The position numbers and the translations under genes were made by a program. A DNA stretch of 50,909 nt from an uncultured Rhodospirillaceae bacterium (GTDB taxonomy: Bacteria; Pseudomonadota; Alphaproteobacteria; Rhodospirillales; Magnetospirillaceae), in contig CAIUSV010000003.1 of NCBI GenBank assembly GCA_903901915.1, positions 1 to 50,909 of the forward strand, written 5' to 3'. The notes beneath the pieces were generated by a model that was not told the origin of the DNA, did no database searches, and was given only the letters and a program-made list of their open reading frames with translations. The number at the start of each line of letters is the position of its first letter. Within the stretch, counting starts at the first letter, position 1. Positions 1 through 9,068 of the stretch are shown one piece after another.

Positions 1-52
1 CCAGAATCTCTCGACCGGTCGGCGTCAGAACGGCATTCTGGTGGATGCCCAT
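1..52 (-). CDS. IS481-family transposase, N-terminal fragment (cut by window edge)
   Basis: The ATG at 52 opens a frame that reads MGIHQNAVLTPTGREIL before leaving the window. IS481-family transposases typically begin with a short M-x-x-H-K/Q-N-A-x-L-T-P segment followed by an HTH domain, so the call is by pattern. The upstream 83 bases lead straight to the terminal inverted repeat, as expected for a single-gene element. Whether the transposase is intact cannot be seen. Confidence 0.65.
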   Translation of the reverse strand, partial: MGIHQNAVLTPTGREIL

Positions 53-135
53 TCGATCTCTCCCTGGATAGCCAAAGTCTCGCAACTTCAGCTTCCTCGC
101 TTCAGATCGAGTGGGCAACCTCCTGAGACTTCACA
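1..135 (-). mobile_element. IS481-family insertion sequence, one end only (partial)
   Basis: The left edge of the window is the terminal part of an insertion sequence running off the window. Read on the minus strand it begins at 135 with TGTGAAGTCTCAGGAGG, which resembles the IS481 terminal repeat (TGTGAAG..TCA..AGGTTG from memory). It continues about 80 bases to a transposase start at 52. It is followed outward by GCTAGC (136-141), which fits the NCTAGN target preference known for IS481. The family call rests on the terminal bases, the target site and the first 17 residues of the transposase; the rest of the element and its second end are outside the window. Confidence 0.75.
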
Positions 136-141
136 GCTAGC
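136..141. repeat. Probable target-site duplication GCTAGC of the IS481-like element
   Basis: GCTAGC lies directly outside the IS terminus and matches the NCTAGN consensus of IS481 targets. The TAG inside it, read on the minus strand, is the fliP stop codon, so the insertion landed on the last codon of fliP and the duplication kept the stop. The second copy would be beyond the left edge and cannot be checked here. Confidence 0.6.
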
Positions 142-886
142 CGTAGCTTTGCACCAGCGAGCCGACCACCAGATACCAGCCGTCGACCATGACGAAGAAG
201 ATCAGCTTGAACGGCAGCGAGATCATGGCCGGCGGGATCATCATCATGCCCATGCTCATCAGCACCGAGGCGATGACGATGTCGATGATCAGGAACGGCA
301 GGAACACCAGGAAGCCGATCTCGAAGGCGCGGCGCAGCTCGCTGATCATGAAGGCGGGGACCAGGGCCTTGAGCGGCACGTCCTCGGCCTTCTCGACCTC
401 CTTGGCATGGGACAGGTCCATGAACAGCTTGAGGTCCTGGCTGCGCACATGCTTGGACATGAAGGCGTGGAACGGCTTCACCGCGCGCTCGAACCCCTCC
501 ATTTCATCCATCCGGCCATCCATCACCGGCGAGATGCCCTGATCCCACGCCTGCTCGAAGGTGGGGGCCATGACGAAGGCGGTCAGGAACATGGCCAGAC
601 TGATCATCACCACGTTGGGCGGGCTTTGCTGGGTGCCCAGCGCCTGACGCAGGAAGCCCAGCACCACGACGAAGCGGGTGAACGAGGTGACCATCACCAG
701 GATCGACGGTGCGATGGACAGCACCGTGGTCAGGGCGACGATCTGAATGATGCGGCTGGTGGCGCTGGTGCTGGCGCCGCCCAGGTCGATACTGACCGAC
801 TGGGCCAGCGCCGGCCCGGCGGTCAGCAGCGCGCCGATGCCGAGGGCGGCGGTGATGACGAGGAAGGCGGGGCGGGGGCGCGTCAT
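137..886 (-). CDS. fliP: Flagellar type III export gate protein FliP
   Basis: FliP forms, with FliQ and FliR, the helical export gate core of the flagellar type III secretion apparatus in the inner membrane. The 249-residue product has an N-terminal signal-like segment ending near ALAQ (about residue 25), the conserved S-I-A-P-S-I-L-V-M-V-T-S-F-T-R region around 60-75, the FMSKHVR region, and a hydrophobic C-terminus ending GSLVQSYG, which is family typical. I start at ATG 886, which overlaps the fliO stop in an ATGA junction, instead of an upstream in-frame start that would run into fliO. It is the last gene of the minus-strand flagellar operon. An IS481-like element abuts its stop codon but leaves the reading frame complete. 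Confidence 0.95.
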   Translation of the reverse strand: MTRPRPAFLVITAALGIGALLTAGPALAQSVSIDLGGASTSATSRIIQIVALTTVLSIAPSILVMVTSFTRFVVVLGFLRQALGTQQSPPNVVMISLAMFLTAFVMAPTFEQAWDQGISPVMDGRMDEMEGFERAVKPFHAFMSKHVRSQDLKLFMDLSHAKEVEKAEDVPLKALVPAFMISELRRAFEIGFLVFLPFLIIDIVIASVLMSMGMMMIPPAMISLPFKLIFFVMVDGWYLVVGSLVQSYG

Positions 887-1188
887 GGTGCCGTCTCCGT
901 CTGGCCGGCGGGCAGTTTGAAACGGGCCGGCGGGCAATCGCGCTCGACCACGGTGTCGCCGCCGCCGCCCAGCAACAGCAGGTGTTCGCGGTCATCGCGG
1001 CGTACCAGCACCAACCGGTGCTTGCCGTCCAGCGGCAGCGCCTCGACCAGGGCGAGGCGGCGGCCGCCGCCCATTCGGGGCATCATCGCCCCCAGCCCCC
1101 AGCGCCGCACCGCCCACAGGGCGGCGAAGATCATGCCCAACACCAGCACCAGGGACAAAATGAAGCGGAGATAGGAGGTGGCTTCCAT
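883..1188 (-). CDS. fliO: Flagellar biosynthesis protein FliO
   Basis: A 101-residue protein with one transmembrane helix (about residues 6-28) followed by a basic stretch (RRWGLG) and a small cytoplasmic domain containing the L-x-x-V-x-x-x-L-x-x-D-x-x-x-x-L-V-L-V-R-R-D pattern of FliO. FliO helps assemble and stabilise the FliP ring. The identification rests on size, topology and position immediately before fliP with a 4-base ATGA overlap. FliO is poorly conserved, so sequence alone would give only moderate confidence. The gap to the preceding gene is 3 bases, consistent with one transcript. Confidence 0.85.
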   Translation of the reverse strand: MEATSYLRFILSLVLVLGMIFAALWAVRRWGLGAMMPRMGGGRRLALVEALPLDGKHRLVLVRRDDREHLLLLGGGGDTVVERDCPPARFKLPAGQTETAP

Positions 1189-1191
1189 GGG

Positions 1192-1485
1192 TCAGGCTTC
1201 CGGTGGCGGCGCGTCGGCGGCGGGGCCGCGGGGCGGATCGTAGCGGTCCTTGAGCGCCGCCGCCAGCAGGTCGAGATCGGCGATCAGGGCTTCCATCGCC
1301 GGACGGAATTCCTGGCCGTCGTCGCGGCCCAGTTCGGCGACCGAATCGCAGACGAAGCGGACCTTGCCTTCCAGCGCCGCCAGATCGACCATGGTGCCGG
1401 TGGCGAGCAGCCGCCGCGCGGTTTCCACCAGCGAGGCCGCCTTTTCCAGTTCGCGGCGGACGAGACCGGTGTCGACGGCGGTCAT
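1192..1485 (-). CDS. Small conserved-looking helical protein in flagellar operon
   Basis: A 97-residue acidic, mostly helical protein with heptad-like leucine spacing (residues 8-45) and a Pro/Ala-rich tail. I do not recognise a family. Its start ATG (1485) overlaps the stop of the flhB-like gene in an ATGA junction, and it ends 3 bases before fliO, so it is very likely translated as part of the flagellar operon. A chaperone-like or assembly role for the export apparatus is possible from context and from its size and helical character, but this is inference only. A longer in-frame extension upstream would overlap the flhB-like gene and is rejected. Confidence 0.7.
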   Translation of the reverse strand: MTAVDTGLVRRELEKAASLVETARRLLATGTMVDLAALEGKVRFVCDSVAELGRDDGQEFRPAMEALIADLDLLAAALKDRYDPPRGPAADAPPPEA

Positions 1486-1805
1486 GGGCGGCCGTTGGCG
1501 CGGTAGACGTAGGCCAGGATCTCGGCGACGGCGACGAACGCTTCCACCGGAATGACGCTGTCGACCTCGACCGCCGCCAGCACCTCGGCCAGATCGGGAT
1601 CGGTACGGACCTTGACGCCGTGGGCGAAGGCCAGTTCCAGGATCTGCTCGGCGATGGCGCCGCGTCCCGAGGCGGTGACCTTGGGCAGTTCGGGCCGATC
1701 GGGATCGTAGCTCAGCGCCACCGCGACGGCGCGCCGTCCCGGCTTCGATCCGGCTGATGCCGTCTCGGACTCGGCCTGTTCGTTCCACAGGTCCTTGCCG
1801 CTCAT
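1482..1805 (-). CDS. FlhB C-terminal-domain-like protein (FhlB type)
   Basis: This 107-residue protein resembles the cytoplasmic C-terminal domain of FlhB/YscU after the autocleavage site: the segment R-A-V-A-V-A-L-S-Y-D corresponds to F-A-V-A-L-K-Y-D in full FlhB, and P-K-V-x-A-x-G-x-G-x-x-A-E-x-I to the following helix. It has no membrane part and no NPTH motif. Stand-alone FlhB-like proteins are known in several bacteria and can partly substitute for the FlhB C-domain in export substrate switching. It is the first gene of the minus-strand operon. The start at 1805 has AGGA 5 bases upstream and lies 65 bases from the CtrA-type site. Confidence 0.85.
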   Translation of the reverse strand: MSGKDLWNEQAESETASAGSKPGRRAVAVALSYDPDRPELPKVTASGRGAIAEQILELAFAHGVKVRTDPDLAEVLAAVEVDSVIPVEAFVAVAEILAYVYRANGRP

Positions 1806-1869
1806 TATTCCTAGCCCTCAAGTGCCGGGCGCCAACACCGGCCAAGCCGCAAGCTTTGGCCGGGCGCGC

Positions 1870-1884
1870 TTAAAATTCCTTTAA
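1870..1884. promoter_or_regulatory. Candidate CtrA-binding site TTAA-N7-TTAA between divergent flagellar operons
   Basis: TTAAAATTCCTTTAA is an exact TTAA-N7-TTAA, the consensus of the cell-cycle response regulator CtrA, and reads the same way on both strands. It lies in a 187-base gap between the first genes of two divergent flagellar operons, 65 bases from one start and 109 from the other. A GANTC site (GAATC, 1901-1905) is next to it. CtrA control of class II flagellar genes is established in Caulobacter and Rhodospirillales; binding here is inference. Confidence 0.7.
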
Positions 1885-1992
1885 GCGGCGCCGCTTTACC
1901 GAATCTTAAAGGCGGCGGCGGATAATGACGATGGCGAGTCAGGTCCGCGCGCCGCCGGCATTGGGCGCCGTCCGTGGGCAAGAGGTTGGGCG

Positions 1993-2394
1993 ATGTACGA
2001 AGATCTGGGCATTTTCAAAGTCACCAGGGCGATGATGGACTGGGTCGCCCAGCGCCAGGAGGTGGTGGCCGACAACATCGCCAACGCCAATACGCCGCGC
2101 TATCTGCCCAAGGATGTCAAGCCGCTCAGTTTCAAGGACGTGCTGGCGGGGACCGAGGCCCGATCGGTGACGGCCACGGCTACCGACGCCCGACACATCG
2201 TGCCGCAGATGGGGCCGGACCCGTTCAAGACCGTGACCCAGCGCAAGACGTATGAATCGACCCCCGATGGCAACGCCGTCATCCTGGAAGAACAGATGGC
2301 CAAGCTGGGCGAGGCCGGCGACAAGTACAACACCGCCACCGCCCTGTTTCAGAAGTATCAGAAGATGATCCGTACCGCGCTGGGAACTCGTTAA
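1993..2394 (+). CDS. flgB: Flagellar basal-body rod protein FlgB
   Basis: FlgB is a proximal rod subunit of the flagellar basal body, exported by the type III apparatus. The 133-residue product has the N-terminal rod signature with A-D-N-I-A-N-A-N-T-P (about residues 26-35) and a C-terminal helical segment ending with YQKMIRTALG, both characteristic. The start at 1993 has AGAGG 8 bases upstream. It opens the plus-strand flagellar operon and is followed 9 bases later by flgC. Confidence 0.95.
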   Translation: MYEDLGIFKVTRAMMDWVAQRQEVVADNIANANTPRYLPKDVKPLSFKDVLAGTEARSVTATATDARHIVPQMGPDPFKTVTQRKTYESTPDGNAVILEEQMAKLGEAGDKYNTATALFQKYQKMIRTALGTR

Positions 2395-2403
2395 GGAACC
2401 GCC

Positions 2404-2814
2404 ATGGACGAGCTGACCAAAAGCACCAATATCGCCATATCCGGCATGAAGGCGCAGACCCAGCGGCTGCGCGTCATCTCGGAGAATCTGGCCAACGCCG
2501 ATTCCACCGCGCAGACTCCCGACGGCCTGCCCTATCGCCGCAAGGTCATCACCTTCCGCAACGAGCTGGACCGCGCCACCGGCACCACCCTGGTCAAGGT
2601 CGATAAGGTGCGGGGCGACAGTGCCGAGTTCCAGCGTCGCTATGATCCCAAACATCCCGCCGCCGACCGCGACGGCTATGTGTTGGCTCCCAACGTCAAT
2701 CCGCTGATCGAGTTGATGGACATGCGCGAAGCCCAGCGCAGCTACGAGGCCAACATGAACGTCATCAACACCTCTCGCACCATGATGTCGCGCACGGTGG
2801 ACATGCTCCGTTAA
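2404..2814 (+). CDS. flgC: Flagellar basal-body rod protein FlgC
   Basis: FlgC is a proximal rod subunit. The 136-residue protein carries the rod motif I-S-E-N-L-A-N-A-D-S-T (about 24-34), the L-P-Y-R-R-K segment, the G-Y-V-L-x-P-N-V-N-P-L-I-E-x-x-D-M block and the C-terminal Y-E-A-N-M-N-V-I-N-T-x-R-T-M segment, all family hallmarks. A good ribosome site (AAGGAA) overlaps the end of flgB. It lies in operon order flgB-flgC-fliE as in most alphaproteobacteria. Confidence 0.96.
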   Translation: MDELTKSTNIAISGMKAQTQRLRVISENLANADSTAQTPDGLPYRRKVITFRNELDRATGTTLVKVDKVRGDSAEFQRRYDPKHPAADRDGYVLAPNVNPLIELMDMREAQRSYEANMNVINTSRTMMSRTVDMLR

Positions 2815-2861
2815 TCAAGGATGGGGCGCCGGGGCGGCGCACCTGCTAGGATCGCAAGGTC

Positions 2862-3173
2862 ATGACCAGAATCACCGACGCCATTTCCGCCTATACCAAC
2901 GCCGCCAACCCGCTGGGCGGGGCGGACCGCGCCGCCAAGGGCGATGACGGGATCGGCACCGATTTCGCCAGCGTGCTGAAGGACGCCGCCAAGATGGCCA
3001 TCGGCACCGCCAAGGGGGCGGAGCAATCATCGCTGTCGGCGGTGGCCGGCAAGGCCGATATCCGGGAAGTGGTCGCCGCCGTCGCCAATGCCGAGATGAC
3101 CCTGGAAACGGTGGTCAACGTGCGCGACAAGGTGATCAACGCCTATAACGAAATCCTTCGCATGCCGATCTGA
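2862..3173 (+). CDS. fliE: Flagellar hook-basal body protein FliE
   Basis: FliE links the MS ring/export gate to the rod. The 103-residue product has a variable N-terminus with a D-F-A-S-V-L-K-D-A motif and a conserved C-terminal half (D-I-R-E-V-V-A-A-V-A-N-A-E-M-T-L-E-T-V-V-N-V-R-D-K-V-I-N-A-Y-N-E-I-L-R-M-P-I, here spelled by key residues) that ends exactly like other FliE proteins. The start at 2862 follows GCAAGG. Position between flgC and fliQ supports the call. Confidence 0.95.
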   Translation: MTRITDAISAYTNAANPLGGADRAAKGDDGIGTDFASVLKDAAKMAIGTAKGAEQSSLSAVAGKADIREVVAAVANAEMTLETVVNVRDKVINAYNEILRMPI

Positions 3174-3188
3174 GGCCGGGGGCCCGCC

Positions 3189-3458
3189 ATGACCGAGGCC
3201 GAACTGATCGACATCGCCCGTGAATCGATCATGGTCATGATCAAGGTCGCGGCGCCGACGCTGCTGACCGGTTTGGCGGTCGGGCTGCTGATCTCCATCT
3301 TTCAGACGCTGACCCAGATTCAGGAACAGACGCTGACCTTCGTTCCGAAGATGCTGCTGGTGTTCGCCTCGATGATCCTGTTCCTGCCGTTCATGCTGAA
3401 CACACTGATCGACTTTTGGAAAGCGGTCATGGATCGCGTCATCGCCGGCAGCGGCTGA
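3189..3458 (+). CDS. fliQ: Flagellar export gate protein FliQ
   Basis: FliQ is a two-helix-hairpin subunit of the FliPQR export gate. The 89-residue protein has two long hydrophobic segments (about 16-40 and 52-76) with the conserved L-x-x-G-L-x-V-G-L-x-I-S-I-F-Q-x-x-T-Q-I-Q-E pattern and a following L-x-F-V-P-K. It starts 15 bases after fliE and its stop overlaps the start of fliR (TGATG). Confidence 0.95.
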   Translation: MTEAELIDIARESIMVMIKVAAPTLLTGLAVGLLISIFQTLTQIQEQTLTFVPKMLLVFASMILFLPFMLNTLIDFWKAVMDRVIAGSG

Positions 3459-4222
3459 TGCTGACCGAGCTTGTGCAACTCGATGTCTTCCGCTTTTTCC
3501 TGGTGTTCACCCGTGTCGGTGCTGCGCTGATGCTGGTGCCGGGAATTGGCGGCCAACTGGTGTCGTCGCGCATCCGCCTGTGGTTTACCCTGGCCTTGTC
3601 CTTCCTGATGCTGCCGCTGGTGGCGGGTGAGCTGCCGGTGACGCCCAAGACGATCGGAGGCATGCTGGTGCTGGTGTTCGGCGAGGTGGTGATCGGGGCT
3701 TTCATGGGGACGGTGGTGTCGCTGATCATGTCGGCGATCAACGTTGCCGGGGCGATGATCGGCTATCAGACCGGGCTGACCAACGCCTTCTCCTTCGACC
3801 CCATCGCCCAGCAGCAGAGCCAATTGCTGACCGGATTTCTCTCCAATCTGGCGCTGTTGGCCATCTTCATGACCGATCTTCACCACCTGATGTTCCAGGC
3901 CATCATCGAGTCCTATGCCCTGTTCCATCCCGGCCAACCGCTGCCGTTCGGCGATTTTTCCGAGGCGCTGTCGCACCTGCTGACCGAAAGCTTCCGTCTG
4001 GGGCTGCAATTCTCGGCACCGTTGGTGGTGTTCGGTCTGGTGTTTTATGCCGGTCTCGGGCTGCTTAGTCGGCTGGTGCCGCAATTGCAGGTGTTTTTCG
4101 TCGCCCTGCCGGTGCAGGTGCTGGTCGGCCTGTGGATGCTGATGGTCAGCGTCCCGATGGTGATCTCGCTGTTCCTGCGCTTTTTCGAGAACGGCCTTGT
4201 GCCCTATATGGTTCCCAGGTGA
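3458..4222 (+). CDS. fliR: Flagellar export gate protein FliR
   Basis: FliR is the polytopic subunit of the FliPQR gate. The 254-residue protein has about six hydrophobic helices, an N-terminal F-x-L-V-F-T-R-V-G-A-A-L-M segment and the M-I-G-Y-Q-x-G-L motif near residues 103-110, as in FliR. I place the start at ATG 3458, overlapping the fliQ stop (TGATG), because an upstream in-frame extension would encode a non-homologous arginine-rich segment inside fliQ. flhB follows after 3 bases. Confidence 0.95.
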   Translation: MLTELVQLDVFRFFLVFTRVGAALMLVPGIGGQLVSSRIRLWFTLALSFLMLPLVAGELPVTPKTIGGMLVLVFGEVVIGAFMGTVVSLIMSAINVAGAMIGYQTGLTNAFSFDPIAQQQSQLLTGFLSNLALLAIFMTDLHHLMFQAIIESYALFHPGQPLPFGDFSEALSHLLTESFRLGLQFSAPLVVFGLVFYAGLGLLSRLVPQLQVFFVALPVQVLVGLWMLMVSVPMVISLFLRFFENGLVPYMVPR

Positions 4223-4225
4223 GGC

Positions 4226-5293
4226 ATGGCCGAGGAATCCGACGACAAATCAGAAGAACCAACAGGCCGAAAACTCGATCAGGCCCGTGACGAAGGCCAG
4301 GTGGCCCAGTCCCAGGAAATCAAGATCTGGGCCGGCCTGATGGGGGCGTTGGTGGTCGCGGGCATGATCGCTCCCGGCATGGCCACCGGCCTGAGGGAAC
4401 AACTGCTGCCTTTCATCGAGCATCCCCACGACTTCGACATGGACCCCGGCGCGTTGGGGCGGACCCTGACGGCGCTGCTGATCCAAGTGCTGGAGCTGAC
4501 GGCTCTGCCACTGGTGATGCTGATGGCGTTCGGCCTGATCTCGGCCGTATCCCAGAACGGCATCCTGTTCGTGCCCAAGCACCTGTTGCCCAAGTTCGAC
4601 AAGATCAATCCCGTGGCGGGTCTTGGTCGCATCTTTTCCGTTCGTAATCTGGTCGAGTTCATCAAGTCGCTGCTGAAGGTCGGCGCCATCGGGCTGGTGC
4701 TGTACTGGGCGATCAAGCGCCACATGAACGAATTCGTCAGCCTGGCCGCCGTCGATATCATGGCGGTGCTCGCCTATCTCCAGGCCGAGGTCGTCCACCT
4801 GATAATCATCGTCATCCTGATGGTGACGGCCATGGCCGCCGCCGACTGGTTCTACCAGCGCTGGGCGTTCACCCAGAAGATGCGCATGACCAAGCAGGAG
4901 GTGAAGGACGAGCACAAGCAGACCGAAGGCGACCCCATGATCAAGAGCCGCCTGCGCGGCCTGCGCATGCAGCGCGCCCGCCAAAGAATGATGACGGCGG
5001 TGCCGAAGGCCGACGTGGTGGTGACCAACCCGACCCACTTCGCGGTCGCCTTGAAATACGACATGGAGACCATGAGCGCCCCGGTGCTGGTGGCCAAGGG
5101 CGCCGACCTGATCGCCAAGCGCATCCGCGAACTGGCCGACGAGCACGAGGTGCCCATCGTCGAGAATCCACCGTTGGCCCGCGCCCTGTTTTCCACCGTC
5201 GAGATTGACCAGGAGGTGCCGCCCGAGCACTACAAGGCGGTGGCCGAGGTGATCGGCTACGTCATGAAGCTGAAGGGCCGCCTTGCCCAGTGA
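4226..5293 (+). CDS. flhB: Flagellar export protein and substrate-specificity switch FlhB
   Basis: FlhB sits beside the FliPQR gate and switches export from rod/hook to filament substrates by autocleavage. The 355-residue protein starts with the conserved D-D-K-S-E-E-P-T-x-x-K-L-x-x-A-R-x-x-G-Q-V segment, has four transmembrane helices (roughly 30-55, 85-110, 145-165, 180-210), then a cytoplasmic domain with the cleavage motif N-P-T-H at residues 268-271 and the following F-A-V-A-L-K-Y. The 3' end overlaps the start of cckA by 11 bases, which suggests translational coupling of the export gate gene to the cell-cycle kinase. Confidence 0.97.
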   Translation: MAEESDDKSEEPTGRKLDQARDEGQVAQSQEIKIWAGLMGALVVAGMIAPGMATGLREQLLPFIEHPHDFDMDPGALGRTLTALLIQVLELTALPLVMLMAFGLISAVSQNGILFVPKHLLPKFDKINPVAGLGRIFSVRNLVEFIKSLLKVGAIGLVLYWAIKRHMNEFVSLAAVDIMAVLAYLQAEVVHLIIIVILMVTAMAAADWFYQRWAFTQKMRMTKQEVKDEHKQTEGDPMIKSRLRGLRMQRARQRMMTAVPKADVVVTNPTHFAVALKYDMETMSAPVLVAKGADLIAKRIRELADEHEVPIVENPPLARALFSTVEIDQEVPPEHYKAVAEVIGYVMKLKGRLAQ

Positions 5294-7586
5294 TCCCACC
5301 CCGTCCCGGCCGTCCCGGATCGCCGCCTTGATGGCCGGCGTCCTGCGCTGGCGCCGCAATCGGGGCCGAGGCGTCCTTGCCGCCAGTCTTGCCGGGGCGT
5401 TGGACTCCGAAAATCGCGCCGTCCTGGTGGTGGCGGGCGATGGCACCGAGTTGTTCCGCAATCAGGGCGCCCGGCGGTTGCTGGGCGGGGCGGCCGACCC
5501 GCTGGCGCCGCTGAAACGGCGCGCCGACGGCGATGACCGCGCGCTGTCCGAAATCGAACGCCTCGACGCCGCCGCCGCGGTGGGGGCGCCGCGCCGGACC
5601 GAGGTGGCGCTGGCCCTGGCGGGAGGGGGGCGCGAGTGGCTGGCGCTGGAGGTGCGGCCCGCCGGACCGGCGGGGGCGGTGGCCTGGGTCGCCGAGGATG
5701 TTTCCGCCCGGCGCGCCATCGAGGAGACGCTGCGGCGCGAGAACGAATTGCTGTCCGATTTCGTCGATTTCCTGCCGGTGGGGTGCTATTCCGCCGATGC
5801 CGACGGCACCGTGCGCTACGTCAATCAGCGTCTGGCCGAATGGCTGGGCAAAAGTTGCGACGAAATTGTCGGCCGGAATCTGGCCGAGGTGTTCGGCTCG
5901 GTTCCCAATCCCGAGGAGGAGCGGGCCGAACTGCGTCTGCGCGGTCGCAGCGGCGATATCTTTCAGGGATTGGTGGCGCATTCGGTGTTCGACGAGGGCG
6001 GCGAGATGTTCACCCGCTCGGTGGTGGTGCGCGATCTGGTGCCGGAACAGCAGTGGGAACGGGCGTTGCGCGCCGCCGAACGGCGTTTCCGCTGGCTGTT
6101 CGACGATGCGCCCGTCGGCATCGCCCTGGTCGATCTCGACGGCACCGTCGGCGCCTGCAATCTGGCGCTTCAGGCCATGCTGGGCATTGATCGCGACGAC
6201 ATGATCGGGCGGCCCGTCGCCGCCATCATCGCCGACGACAGCCGTTCCCAGGCCGCCGAGCAGTTGGGCAAGGTGATCCAGGGCTCGCAGCCCGGCACCC
6301 ATCTCGAAGTGAAGCTGAAAGGGCGCCGCGACCTCATCGCCCAACTGTTCGTCAGCCCGTCGCACGAGGATGGCGACATTTCCGGGCTGGTGATCCATTT
6401 CATCGACGCCACCGAGCAGCGCAACCTGGAAGTCCAGTTCGCTCAAAGCCAGAAGATGCAGGCCATGGGCCAGTTGGCCGGCGGCGTCGCTCACGACTTC
6501 AATAACCTGCTGACCGCCATGATCGGCTTTTGCGATCTGCTGCTGCAACGCCACGGTGCCGGCGATCCCAGCTTCGCCGACATCATGCAGGTCAAGCAGA
6601 ACGCCAATCGCGCCGCGTCGCTGGTGCGCCAACTGCTGGCGTTCTCGCGCCGCCAGGCGTTGCAGCCGCGCCTGCTCAACGTCACCGACGCCCTGGCCGA
6701 ACTGTCCAACCTGCTGCGCCGCCTGCTGGGCGAGACCATCGAGCTGCGCATGGTCCACGGCCGCGCCCTGGGGCTGGTGCGGGTCGATCCCGGTCAGTTC
6801 GATCAGGTCATCATCAATCTGGCGGTCAATGCCCGCGACGCCATGCCGGGCGGCGGGGCGCTGACCATCCGCACCAATGCGGTCAAGGTCGAACACCCGG
6901 TGCAGCGCGGTCCCGAGCTGATGCCGGCGGGCGAATACGTGCTGATCGAGGTGGCCGACACCGGTACCGGCATCGGCAAGGAGAATCTGGCCCGCATCTT
7001 CGAGCCGTTCTTCTCGACCAAGGAGGTGGGGGCCGGTACCGGCCTCGGCCTGTCCACCGTCTATGGCATCGTGCGCCAGACCGACGGCTTCGTCTTCGTG
7101 GAAAGCGAGCCGGGCCAGGGCGCCACCTTCACCATCTACCTGCCGCGCATCGACGCCGAACCCGCCGCCGAGGCACGTCGTCCTCCCGCCCAGACCGACG
7201 AATCCACCGCCGATCTCACCGGCAGCGGCACCATCTTGCTGGTCGAGGACGAGGACGCGGTGCGGATGTTCGGCTCGCGGGCGCTGCGCAACAAGGGCTA
7301 CACCGTCATCGAGGCCCGTTCGGGCGAGCAGGCGGTCGAGGTGCTGCGCGGCGAGGACGCCATCGACGTGCTGATTTCCGACGTGGTGATGCCCGGCATG
7401 GATGGCGTCACCCTGGCGCGGCTGGTGCGCATCGAGCGGCCCCACATCCGGATCATTCTGATTTCGGGCTACTCCGAGGACGTCGCCCGCGACGGTATCG
7501 ATCCCGACGAGGGTATCCACTTCCTGCCCAAGCCGTTTTCGCTCAAGCAACTGGCCGGCGCGGTCAAGCAGGTGATGGAACGGTGA
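5283..7586 (+). CDS. cckA: Hybrid histidine kinase CckA (cell-cycle kinase of the CtrA pathway)
   Basis: CckA autophosphorylates and, through the phosphotransferase ChpT, feeds phosphate to CtrA and CpdR. The 767-residue product has about three PAS-like sensor domains (near 35-150, 155-270, 275-385), a HisKA domain with G-G-V-A-H-D-F-N-N-L-L (His about 404), an HATPase_c domain with N, G1 (D-T-G-T-G-I-G) and G2 (G-A-G-T-G-L-G-L-S-T-V-Y-G) boxes, and a C-terminal receiver with Asp about 700 in I-S-D-V-V-M-P-G-M-D-G. The H-box and receiver sequences are CckA-like. I see no transmembrane helix, unlike the two in Caulobacter CckA. The TTG start at 5283 has AAGGG upstream; ATG 5331 is an alternative. 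It ends 3 bases before the convergent kinase gene. Confidence 0.9.
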   Translation: MPSDPTPSRPSRIAALMAGVLRWRRNRGRGVLAASLAGALDSENRAVLVVAGDGTELFRNQGARRLLGGAADPLAPLKRRADGDDRALSEIERLDAAAAVGAPRRTEVALALAGGGREWLALEVRPAGPAGAVAWVAEDVSARRAIEETLRRENELLSDFVDFLPVGCYSADADGTVRYVNQRLAEWLGKSCDEIVGRNLAEVFGSVPNPEEERAELRLRGRSGDIFQGLVAHSVFDEGGEMFTRSVVVRDLVPEQQWERALRAAERRFRWLFDDAPVGIALVDLDGTVGACNLALQAMLGIDRDDMIGRPVAAIIADDSRSQAAEQLGKVIQGSQPGTHLEVKLKGRRDLIAQLFVSPSHEDGDISGLVIHFIDATEQRNLEVQFAQSQKMQAMGQLAGGVAHDFNNLLTAMIGFCDLLLQRHGAGDPSFADIMQVKQNANRAASLVRQLLAFSRRQALQPRLLNVTDALAELSNLLRRLLGETIELRMVHGRALGLVRVDPGQFDQVIINLAVNARDAMPGGGALTIRTNAVKVEHPVQRGPELMPAGEYVLIEVADTGTGIGKENLARIFEPFFSTKEVGAGTGLGLSTVYGIVRQTDGFVFVESEPGQGATFTIYLPRIDAEPAAEARRPPAQTDESTADLTGSGTILLVEDEDAVRMFGSRALRNKGYTVIEARSGEQAVEVLRGEDAIDVLISDVVMPGMDGVTLARLVRIERPHIRIILISGYSEDVARDGIDPDEGIHFLPKPFSLKQLAGAVKQVMER

Positions 7587-7589
7587 CGC

Positions 7590-9064
<1,475 letters not shown>

Positions 9065-9068
<4 letters not shown>

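Noticed and set aside
1820-1860. Possible sigma54 promoter (TGGC-like and GC-like elements) before the flhB-like gene
   Set aside because: The spacing between the GG and GC elements is one base off consensus, so I do not call it.
5262-7550. A 762-codon open frame antisense to cckA
   Set aside because: It is a shadow frame in high-G+C DNA. The sense frame has complete kinase domains and the antisense product has no recognisable domain and biased His/Gln/Gly composition.
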